The translations under genes were made by a program, and so were the position numbers. A DNA stretch of 8,026 nucleotides from NCBI GenBank assembly GCA_003223595.1, contig QHVR01000599.1, positions 1 through 8,026 of the forward strand, given 5' to 3'. This document shows positions 1 to 4,914 of this stretch, one piece after another. The first letter of the stretch is position 1. Each line of letters begins with the position of its first letter. The notes beneath the pieces were generated by a model, which was not told the origin of the DNA, did not search any database, and saw only the letters and a program-made list of their open reading frames with translations. The DNA comes from Acidobacteriota bacterium (lineage in GTDB: Bacteria > Acidobacteriota > Terriglobia > Terriglobales > Acidobacteriaceae).

Positions 1-717
1 GTATTCTTCGCAACGGGTCTCAGCCTTCTGCGCCCTCATATACTTCGCTTCCATGCGGCGCTGGTGCGCTTCCAGATCATCGGGCTCCAGAAATATCGAG
101 GTGACCATGTTCTTGCGAGTCTCGGCAGTTCCCTTCACCGCCCAGGGTTTCTCGGGAGCAATGATGTCGCGGTATTGCAGCTCGAGCGGCTCCATCATCT
201 GTCCAACGAAACCATCGGTCAGGACGATAGCGGGATTGCGATATTTGTCCGCGAGTTCGAAGGCCAGGACCGTGAGATCGGCCATCTCCTGTACCGAGGC
301 GGGGGCGAGTACAAGATTGCGATAGTTGCCGTGGCCTCCGCCCTTAACCATGGCAAAGTAATCGCTCTGCTCGGGAGCGATGTTTCCCAGCCCCGGGCCG
401 CCCCGCATCACGTCAACAATCACGCAGGGGAGTTCGGCGCCCGCCAAATAGGAGATGCCCTCCTGCATCAGGCTCAGACCGGGGCCGGAGGAAGCCGTCA
501 TGACGCGAACGCCGGCAGAAGCGGCGCCGTAGACCATGTTGATGGAAGCGGTCTCGCTCTCCGCCTGAATGAAAGTGCCGCCGACTTCGGGCAGGTAAAG
601 GGCAGCGGCTTCGGCGACTTCGCTGGCCGGAGTGATGGGATATCCGTAGTACGCCCGGCATCCGGCGAGCACTGCGCCTTTGATCACCGCAACGTTGCCT
701 TTACAGAGCTGGCGCAT
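1..717 (-). CDS. vorB: 2-oxoacid:ferredoxin oxidoreductase alpha subunit, VorB type (3' end cut by window edge)
   Basis: The subunit belongs to a TPP- and CoA-dependent oxidoreductase that converts a 2-oxoacid plus CoA to acyl-CoA, CO2 and reduced ferredoxin in the cytoplasm. Seen: 239 codons from ATG at 717 open to base 1. The family hallmarks are GYPITPASE (residues 25-33), QAESETASIN (51-60), EGISYLAGAELPCVIVDVMR (86-105), the glycine-rich GGPGLGNI (106-113) and KGGGHGNYR (125-133). From memory these match the 2-ketoisovalerate:ferredoxin oxidoreductase subunit VorB (about 350 aa), so roughly 110 residues lie outside the window. GGGAGG five bases before the ATG is a strong ribosome site and fixes the start. 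The first 17 bases overlap the end of the ferredoxin gene, which implies translational coupling. The family is clear. The substrate (branched-chain 2-oxoacid, 2-oxoglutarate or aryl-pyruvate) cannot be read from this subunit alone. Confidence 0.88.
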   Translation of the reverse strand, partial: MRQLCKGNVAVIKGAVLAGCRAYYGYPITPASEVAEAAALYLPEVGGTFIQAESETASINMVYGAASAGVRVMTASSGPGLSLMQEGISYLAGAELPCVIVDVMRGGPGLGNIAPEQSDYFAMVKGGGHGNYRNLVLAPASVQEMADLTVLAFELADKYRNPAIVLTDGFVGQMMEPLELQYRDIIAPEKPWAVKGTAETRKNMVTSIFLEPDDLEAHQRRMEAKYMRAQKAETRCEEY

Positions 718-979
718 GTTCGCCTCCCTGTGCTGCGACAACAGCTTTGGGCGGCGGGAGCAGCCGGTATACGGTCAGAGCGCCCGGCTCCGGGCAGCAA
801 TAGAAGCAGATGCCGCATCCAGTGCAATCATGGCCGGTGTAGCGCGCCCCATGCACGCCGTAGTGATTCAGTTCAGGAGCCAACTCGAGGCACTTCGGCG
901 GGCAGGACTCGACGCAAAGCCCGCAACCCTTGCATTCCTCCAGATCGATGGCCACATTGCCGCGCGCTGGTCCTGGCAT
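701..979 (-). CDS. 2x[4Fe-4S] ferredoxin subunit of the 2-oxoacid oxidoreductase
   Basis: A 92-aa bacterial-type ferredoxin, probably the delta/electron-transfer subunit of the downstream oxidoreductase. Cluster I is C16-x2-C19-x2-C22-x3-C26-P (in ECKGCGLCVESCP). Cluster II is C52-x2-C55-x2-C58-x3-C62-P (in DCTGCGICFYCCP). Two further cysteines (C30, C61) sit beside the clusters, and a 20-residue Pro/Ala tail of unknown role follows the second cluster. The frame stays open upstream to 1123, but that extension only shadows the CoA-transferase gene. ATG at 979 is preferred because GAGGTGA lies five bases before it and the protein then has normal ferredoxin size. The gene begins 4 nt after the CoA-transferase stop, and its Shine-Dalgarno sequence includes that stop codon. 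It ends 17 nt inside vorB. The ferredoxin-then-alpha order is that of known kor/vor operons. Confidence 0.9.
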   Translation of the reverse strand: MPGPARGNVAIDLEECKGCGLCVESCPPKCLELAPELNHYGVHGARYTGHDCTGCGICFYCCPEPGALTVYRLLPPPKAVVAAQGGEHAPAL

Positions 980-983
980 GCTT

Positions 984-2321
984 TCACCTCGTAACTGCCG
1001 TTTGTGCCGCTTGGGGATGCTGCAACCACTTGGTCTTCTCGCAGTATTCGTAAAGGCCTTCGCGGAACTGGGGATGCGCAATGTTGATGAGTGCCTTGGC
1101 GCGTTCGCGAATGGATTTTCCATGCAGGTAGGCCACGCCGTATTCGGTCACGACGTAGCGCACCAGGCCGCGTGAAGTCACTACCCCGGCGCCGGGATCG
1201 AGCATGGGAACGATGCGCGAGATAGTCCCATTCTTCGCCGTGGATGAGATCGCGATGATTGCCTTCCCGCCCTTGGAGCGCGATGCTCCGCGCAGAAAGT
1301 CGACCTGCCCGCCGATGCCGCTGTAGAACTGGTTGCCGATGGAATCGGAGCAGACCTGTCCGGTCATATCGACCTGCAACGCGGAGTTGATGGCGACCAT
1401 GTTGTCATTGCGCGCGATCAGGCCCGGATCGTTGGTGTAGGCCGTAGGATGGAATTCGAAAATCGGATTGTTGTCGACGAACTCGAACAGATGCTTCGTG
1501 CCCAGAGCGAAGCCCAGAATGATTTTCCGCGGCTTGAAATTCTTGCGCGCACCGGTGAGTACGCCAGCCTCGATCAGAGGGATCACGCCGTCGGACACGA
1601 GTTCGCTGTGCACCCCGAGATCCTTGCGATCCATCAGCATGGGCAGTACGGCATCGGGAATTCCGCCGATACCCGTCTGCAATACCGCTCCATCGTCAAT
1701 TAGCCCGGCAACGTTCCGGGCGATGGCCACCTGAAGATCATTCACAATGGGCTTTTTCAGCGCGCACAGCGGCCGCGAAGACTCCACGAACGCGTCAATG
1801 TCGTTGACGTGAATGAAGCTGTCGCCGTAAGTACGCGGCATGTTGTCGTTGATCTGCGCGACAACATACTTCGCCACTTTGGCCGCGGTCAGGGTAGTAT
1901 CCACACCGACCCCAAAGCTGCAATAGCCGTGAGAGTCCGGCGGCGAAACCTCAATCAGAGCCACGTCAATGGGCATCTCGCCGCTCTCGAACAGTCCTTC
2001 GATTTCGCTGAGATAGATAGGCGTGTAATCAGCGCGGCCGTCGTTGATGGCCTCGCGCACGTTAGCGCCGATGAACACGGCATTGTGCCGGAAGTGGCCG
2101 GCCATTTCCGGGGCCACATAGGGCGCGCAGCCCATGGTCATCATGTGGACGATTTCTACGTTGAACAGATCCGGCGCGCGCCGGATCAAGGCTTCGACCA
2201 GCGTCTCAGGCTCGGCACAGCCGGGCTGAATGTAGACTCGCATCCCGGACTGCACGCAGGCCAGCGCCTGGTCTGCGGTCTTGAGACGCTTTTTGTATTC
2301 CATTTCCCATGACATCGACAT
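984..2321 (-). CDS. acetyl-CoA hydrolase/transferase family CoA-transferase (4-hydroxybutyrate CoA-transferase-like)
   Basis: A complete 445-aa cytoplasmic class I-type CoA-transferase, which moves CoA between an acyl-CoA and a free carboxylate through a glutamyl-CoA thioester. Seen: an N-terminal domain with IQPGCAEPETLVEAL (31-45) and SPPDSHGYCSFGVGVD (126-141), then QTGIGGIPDAV (215-225), the active-site segment LGVHSELVSDG with the likely catalytic Glu240, and a C-terminal GNQFYSGIGGQVDFLRGA (329-346) forming the CoA-binding glycine-rich loop. These match the AbfT/Cat2/acetate-CoA-transferase group in order and length. ATG at 2321 is eight bases after GGGAG, which starts in the stop codon of the gene before it. 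ATG at 2315 is a less well spaced alternative. The gene lies 12 nt after the RsbRD_N-like gene and 4 nt before the ferredoxin. Beside a 2-oxoacid:ferredoxin oxidoreductase, a role in handling its acyl-CoA product is likely. The true substrates (acetate, propionate, isobutyrate, 4-hydroxybutyrate) cannot be told from sequence. Confidence 0.9.
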   Translation of the reverse strand: MSMSWEMEYKKRLKTADQALACVQSGMRVYIQPGCAEPETLVEALIRRAPDLFNVEIVHMMTMGCAPYVAPEMAGHFRHNAVFIGANVREAINDGRADYTPIYLSEIEGLFESGEMPIDVALIEVSPPDSHGYCSFGVGVDTTLTAAKVAKYVVAQINDNMPRTYGDSFIHVNDIDAFVESSRPLCALKKPIVNDLQVAIARNVAGLIDDGAVLQTGIGGIPDAVLPMLMDRKDLGVHSELVSDGVIPLIEAGVLTGARKNFKPRKIILGFALGTKHLFEFVDNNPIFEFHPTAYTNDPGLIARNDNMVAINSALQVDMTGQVCSDSIGNQFYSGIGGQVDFLRGASRSKGGKAIIAISSTAKNGTISRIVPMLDPGAGVVTSRGLVRYVVTEYGVAYLHGKSIRERAKALINIAHPQFREGLYEYCEKTKWLQHPQAAQTAVTR

Positions 2322-2333
2322 CCGTTCCGCTCC

Positions 2334-2801
2334 CTAAACTGCCCTCAGTTCGCCACATCGCGAAGCTTGGGCGACTTCGTCTTCATACCCCACCGCGGCA
2401 TAATAAATCGCCCGATCGAAAAACATCTCGAGCATCTGCAGCAATTCCAATTCCCCCATGATTTCAATGGCCCGGTCCATCACGGCTTCGCTCTTCAGGA
2501 AATCCCAGAGATTCTCCTTGGTGAGGACAATCGCCTGAACCACCTCGCTGAGTGGAATGTGCTGGCGGGCCCGCCGGGCACCAATCTCTCTGTAGCGGTG
2601 CTCGATATCCAGTTCGTTCTTGCCCAGCAGCCATTCGCCCAGGTGACGGTAAATCTCGTAGACACGCTCTCTGAGTTCATGAACGGGAATTTCGCGGAAA
2701 TGAGCGCTCAGGCAATTCGTTTGCACTTTCTCTTCCAACCCGGCAGCGAGCGCATCGGCGTGCGATTCAATTAAGCGCACCAGCCTGTAGGAGAACATCA
2801 T
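2334..2801 (-). CDS. stand-alone RsbRD_N-like helical protein (putative sensor/regulator)
   Basis: 155 aa, predicted almost wholly helical, with no membrane segment or signal peptide. It resembles the N-terminal domain of RsbT co-antagonists (RsbRD_N, also found before some histidine kinases). Seen: RLIESHADALAAGLEEKV (9-26), ELRERVYEIYRHLGEWLL (42-59), the most diagnostic stretch RARQHIPLSEVVQAIVLTKE (77-96), and a last long helix ELELLQMLEMFFDRAIYYAA (117-136). RsbR proteins normally carry a C-terminal STAS output domain. Here the protein ends soon after the helical bundle, so its output is unknown. A longer start (GTG at 2807) is open, but that GTG lies inside the ribosome site AAGGGGGTGA. 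ATG at 2801 or 2798 is therefore favoured. The gene lies 30 nt after the OsmC gene and 12 nt before the CoA-transferase, so it is co-transcribed. Family assignment is from memory of the domain's sequence pattern. Confidence 0.75.
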   Translation of the reverse strand: MMFSYRLVRLIESHADALAAGLEEKVQTNCLSAHFREIPVHELRERVYEIYRHLGEWLLGKNELDIEHRYREIGARRARQHIPLSEVVQAIVLTKENLWDFLKSEAVMDRAIEIMGELELLQMLEMFFDRAIYYAAVGYEDEVAQASRCGELRAV

Positions 2802-2803
2802 AC

Positions 2804-2813
2804 TCACCCCCTT
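2804..2813 (-). promoter_or_regulatory. ribosome binding site deciding the RsbRD_N-like start
   Basis: On the minus strand this reads AAGGGGGTGA, a one-mismatch match to the full anti-Shine-Dalgarno complement AAGGAGGTGA. It is followed by GT, then ATG at 2801 and a second ATG at 2798. The upstream GTG (2807-2805) forms part of the site itself, so it is not a credible start. Confidence 0.7.
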
Positions 2814-2827
2814 CTCGGGTTCAAGGG
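2809..2827 (-). promoter_or_regulatory. small hairpin covering the RsbRD_N-like ribosome site
   Basis: In the minus-strand mRNA, CCCTT (2827-2823) can pair with AAGGG (2813-2809) across a 9-base loop. The 3' arm is the first half of the Shine-Dalgarno sequence, so folding would hide it. Five base pairs is short, so any effect on translation is an inference. Confidence 0.3.
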
Positions 2828-2831
2828 TCGG

Positions 2832-3323
2832 TTAAACTCCCAGTTTCACGACAGCGTCATCGTTGGCCCAGCCTTCCACGGGAACTCTCACCGTTTCCAC
2901 CACTGCCTCGAGCGTCTGGGGTACCGTAATAGCTCGCGAAATCATGCAAACCGATTTCGTGCGTCGCAGAAGCGAAAGCCCGGTTTCACGTAGTCCGTCG
3001 GAAGGCACGGTTAAGCGAGGACGAATCAGGATTTCGGTAAAATTGCATCCCGCCGCACGGGTACGATGAACCGAGCCCTCAATCTCAACTTCGAGGTCGA
3101 CGTACTCGAACTTGGCGGCGTGGGCGAGATCGTTAAAAGTTGTTGTGAAGCAACCTGCCAACGAACAAAGCAGCAGTTGCTCAGGAGTCCAGCGACCTTG
3201 CAGACCGCCCAGTTCCGCGGCGTCGGAGAAATGGATCGTGTTGGGGGAGGACTCGCACTTGGCCAATCCAGTGCGGCCTGACGTCCACCAAGCCGAAACG
3301 CGATAAGTATATTCAGCAGGCAT
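2832..3323 (-). CDS. OsmC family protein (thiol peroxidase-like)
   Basis: 163 aa, cytoplasmic, close to the usual OsmC/Ohr length of about 140-160. OsmC proteins reduce organic hydroperoxides with a pair of conserved cysteines. Seen: a beta-rich N-terminus (EYTYRVSAWWTSGRTGLAKC), WTPEQLLLCSLAGCFTTTFN (45-64) with the probable peroxidatic Cys58, and KSVCMISRAI (123-132) with the probable resolving Cys126. Family members usually have CP(V/I)S at the second site, so the Met in CMIS is a small departure. An extra Cys53 lies five residues before Cys58. ATG at 3323 is preceded by AGGAG at eight bases. The gene lies 40 nt after tonB and 30 nt before the RsbRD_N-like gene, with no terminator visible on either side. 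A role in guarding the oxygen-sensitive iron-sulfur enzymes encoded downstream is plausible but inferred. OsmC versus Ohr versus YhfA subgroup is not settled. Confidence 0.87.
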   Translation of the reverse strand: MPAEYTYRVSAWWTSGRTGLAKCESSPNTIHFSDAAELGGLQGRWTPEQLLLCSLAGCFTTTFNDLAHAAKFEYVDLEVEIEGSVHRTRAAGCNFTEILIRPRLTVPSDGLRETGLSLLRRTKSVCMISRAITVPQTLEAVVETVRVPVEGWANDDAVVKLGV

Positions 3324-3363
3324 TGTTTAGACTCCTGGCGCTCCCAGACCGCGCCGTTCCCCC

Positions 3364-4233
3364 TCAAGACGACAGAGTGAAGATTACGGTAATCGTGGTC
3401 TCAACCTCTGTCGGTTGCCCATTCAGTAGATACGGCTTGTAACGCCATTGTTTTACGGCGGTGAGTGCAGCCGGCACCAACATTGGGTGGCCACTCACTA
3501 ACTGCAGGTTCTCAATCTCGCCGTTGACGCTGATGACGGCGCTTAAGATGACCTCACCCTGCACCCGCGCAGCCCGCGCGAGAGTGGGATAGCTAGGTTC
3601 GACGCGGCGAATCAGCAGGCCCTTGGTCACGCCTTGGGAGATGCGCACGCGCTGCGGCACAACCGGGGCAAATTTCGGCACTGCAAGGTTGGACGTAGCG
3701 TTGACGATCCCGCCAATCACACCTCCGAGTTGCCCGCCCGGAATTCCACCCGGAACCCCGCCGACCACTCCAGTGGTGGCGGCCATTGGCGGTGGCGCTT
3801 CTTCTTCTTTAATCAGCTGGACCTTTTGCGGAATGCGGGTTGGAGTGCGGAGCTGTCCGGTGTTGAGCATGTCAGTCTGGATCTGCTTCACAATCTTCCG
3901 AACCGCCTCAGCGGCCGGTGGAGGTGGAGGTGGAGGTGGCGGGGGAGCAATCAGCATGGTCAGCAACTGACCCTTGGGCAGTTCCTCCGTGAACATGAGG
4001 GGGACCAGCAACATCATGCAAATAGCCAGGCAATTCACAATAAACGAGGTAGTCGTCGCCATGGCCTTGCGTTTGCTCTGTCCACCGAAATCGAGGACGC
4101 TGTCGGCAAACATAGGCCTCGGCGGCAGGGGCGGTCCCAGGACCATTTCCGCACGCGGCATTACGGTCGCCTTGCCGCGAACTACCGGTTCTACCCCCTT
4201 TACCTCTGGTTCATGGATATCTACGGTACTCAT
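3364..4233 (-). CDS. tonB: TonB-type energy transducer
   Basis: 289 aa. TonB proteins sit in the inner membrane, span the periplasm and pass proton-motive energy from ExbB/ExbD to outer-membrane TonB-dependent receptors. Seen, in order: a cytoplasmic N-terminus of about 60 residues; one membrane segment (SFIVNCLAICMMLLVPLMF, 63-81); a ten-proline run (97-106); a helical stretch (107-123); a Pro/Glu region; a glycine-rich linker of GGxx units (158-175); and a C-terminal TonB domain from RRVEPSYPTLARAARVQG (209-226) through AVKQWRYKPYLLNGQP (259-274) to the last beta-strand TTITVIFTL. The cytoplasmic extension is longer than in E. coli TonB and resembles acidobacterial transducers. An upstream ATG at 4317 is open, but ATG at 4233 has AGGAGG five bases before it. 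No exbB or exbD is in the window, so this is probably one of several TonB paralogues. It may be read together with the OsmC gene 40 nt downstream. Confidence 0.9.
   Translation of the reverse strand: MSTVDIHEPEVKGVEPVVRGKATVMPRAEMVLGPPLPPRPMFADSVLDFGGQSKRKAMATTTSFIVNCLAICMMLLVPLMFTEELPKGQLLTMLIAPPPPPPPPPPAAEAVRKIVKQIQTDMLNTGQLRTPTRIPQKVQLIKEEEAPPPMAATTGVVGGVPGGIPGGQLGGVIGGIVNATSNLAVPKFAPVVPQRVRISQGVTKGLLIRRVEPSYPTLARAARVQGEVILSAVISVNGEIENLQLVSGHPMLVPAALTAVKQWRYKPYLLNGQPTEVETTITVIFTLSS
3917..3941 (-). repeat. CCACCT microsatellite coding for the proline run
   Basis: Minus-strand CCACCT units are repeated about three and a half times inside tonB, coding Pro-Pro. The full ten-proline tract spans slightly more sequence (CCC CCG before and CCG after). 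Short hexamer repeats like this can change length by slippage without a frameshift, so the tract length may vary between strains. Confidence 0.6.
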
Positions 4234-4266
4234 CAGAACCTCCTGCCTACCCCTTGAGAAATGTCC

Positions 4267-4297
4267 GCAACTGGCAGTTGCAGACGGCGCTTGCAAC
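4267..4297 (-). repeat. two overlapping inverted repeats in the tonB leader
   Basis: GCAACTG-G-CAGTTGC (4267-4281) is a perfect 15-base palindrome around one central base. Its right arm also pairs with a second arm: GTTGCA (4277-4282) and TGCAAC (4292-4297) are separated by 9 bases. In RNA the two hairpins exclude each other. In DNA the stretch offers three GCAAC-type half-sites. It lies 34-64 bases upstream of the tonB start codon. It could be an operator or an attenuator-like leader; the sequence alone does not decide. Confidence 0.45.
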
Positions 4298-4329
4298 CCG
4301 CGCATCTTCAAGGTCATCTTCGTCCACCC

Positions 4330-4357
4330 GCTATAAAGGGCAAATGGCGCACGTCAC
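4330..4357 (-). promoter_or_regulatory. possible tonB promoter (weak match)
   Basis: On the minus strand GTGACG (4357-4352) and TATAGC (4335-4330) are 16 bases apart, each matching the sigma70 hexamers at four of six positions. Transcription would start near 4323, about 90 bases before the tonB ATG. The match is weak enough to arise by chance. It gains some weight from the palindrome just upstream of it. Confidence 0.25.
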
Positions 4358-4364
4358 GGCTGTT

Positions 4365-4380
4365 CGTGATCGAAATCACG
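4365..4380. promoter_or_regulatory. CRP/FNR-family-like palindrome
   Basis: CGTGATCGAAATCACG is a perfect 6-bp inverted repeat with a 4-base centre. It contains GTGA-N6-TCAC, the core of CRP-type operators (TGTGA-N6-TCACA). Its centre lies about 140 bases upstream of the tonB ATG and just upstream of the weak promoter candidate. As RNA on the minus strand it would form a stem with a UUCG loop. No T-run follows on either strand, so it is not an obvious intrinsic terminator. Confidence 0.4.
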
Positions 4381-4474
4381 GAATTGCCATGCCGGGTACA
4401 CGGAAGTAACTACAGAGGCAGAAAGTCGCCAATCGGGCCGGATGAAGGCGAAAGGCAGCAGAAACTAAGGGAAA

Positions 4475-4549
4475 TGGAGCGGGAGACGGGGATCGAACCC
4501 GTGACATCCAGCTTGGGAAGCTGGCGTTCTACCGCTGAACTACTCCCGC
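4475..4549 (-). tRNA. tRNA-Gly, anticodon CCC
   Basis: A complete 75-nt cloverleaf on the minus strand that reads GGG codons. Acceptor stem GCGGGAG pairs with CTCCCGC. The D-arm is GTTC/GAAC around AGCGGTA. The anticodon stem CCAGC/GCTGG holds the loop TTCCCAA (anticodon CCC at 4517-4515). The variable loop is ATGTC. The T-arm is ACGGG/CCCGT around TTCGATC. The discriminator base is T, and CCA (4477-4475) is encoded in the genome. It has its own promoter immediately upstream. The nearest gene on the same strand is tonB, 241 nt downstream. Confidence 0.97.
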
Positions 4550-4559
4550 TTACTTGCAG

Positions 4560-4588
4560 ATTATCCAGGGCTTGCTGGCTTCTGTCAA
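4560..4588 (-). promoter_or_regulatory. sigma70 promoter of tRNA-Gly
   Basis: On the minus strand a perfect TTGACA (4588-4583) is followed after exactly 17 bases by GATAAT (4565-4560), five of six to consensus. Transcription should begin near 4553, leaving a leader of only about four bases before the tRNA 5' end at 4549. This is the strongest promoter visible in the window. Confidence 0.85.
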
Positions 4589-4914
4589 TTTCCCCACTCC
4601 CGCTATCGCTCCCGTTATGGTCTGTTCTTACTGCGTTCGCGCCGGCGCCGACACCATTTTTTGCATCTAGGAGCAGCAAGAAACAACCTATTGTGTCCCC
4701 GTCGAAGGGGGCTGCGAAGGTGAGGACCTAGGGGTCGCGCAAAGATATACAATCCCTGCGAGCTACGCCCGCGTGATCCTCGAAGCAGTGGATGGGTTGT
4801 AGCCCACACCACTGCAGTAAGCATCCAGTAAGCCAGAAGGAAACCGGCGATTCCAGCGGCTGCACGGGGCTAGCGCAACAAAGATTTTGGTTCGACCGAG
4901 ACTATGGAACATTC
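4589..4914. other. non-coding stretch between tRNA-Gly and the GH3 gene
   Basis: No convincing gene was found here on either strand. The glycosidase frame is open from 4792, but that extension lacks a ribosome site and lies before the signal peptide. A TACAAT hexamer (4748-4753) could be a -10 element for the plus-strand gene, but nothing like a -35 hexamer precedes it at 16-18 bases. Small stem-loops occur at 4697-4710 (CCCC/GGGG) and near 4793-4807 (TGGG/CCCA); neither has a T-run. No clear sugar-repressor operator was recognised. Confidence 0.5.

Noticed and set aside
64..1053. Long plus-strand open frame of 329 codons
   Set aside because: It is antisense to vorB, the ferredoxin and the end of the CoA-transferase gene, which all have clear family motifs. 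Its own translation has no recognisable domain.
980..1123. N-terminal extension of the ferredoxin frame
   Set aside because: It lies wholly in another frame of the CoA-transferase gene and has no ferredoxin-like sequence. The ATG at 979 has a good ribosome site.
3634..4257. Plus-strand frames with poly-Gly or poly-Trp/Arg runs
   Set aside because: These are shadows of the proline repeat and linker of tonB in other frames.
4234..4317. Upstream ATG of the tonB frame
   Set aside because: No good ribosome site precedes it, and the added residues cover the inverted repeats. ATG at 4233 has AGGAGG at ideal spacing.
4543..4616. Repeated CTCCCGC(T) near the tRNA, as a possible integration scar
   Set aside because: The copies at 4543, 4597 and 4609 are only 7-8 bases long and match the 5' acceptor strand. 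Attachment sites usually duplicate the tRNA 3' end. No integrase or mobile gene is present.
4697..4710. CCCC-GTCGAA-GGGG stem
   Set aside because: Too short, with no T-run and no nearby gene end to terminate.
4615..4824. 69-codon minus-strand frame between the tRNA and the GH3 gene
   Set aside because: Arg-rich translation with no known motif and no convincing ribosome site. It overlaps the region expected to hold the GH3 promoter.
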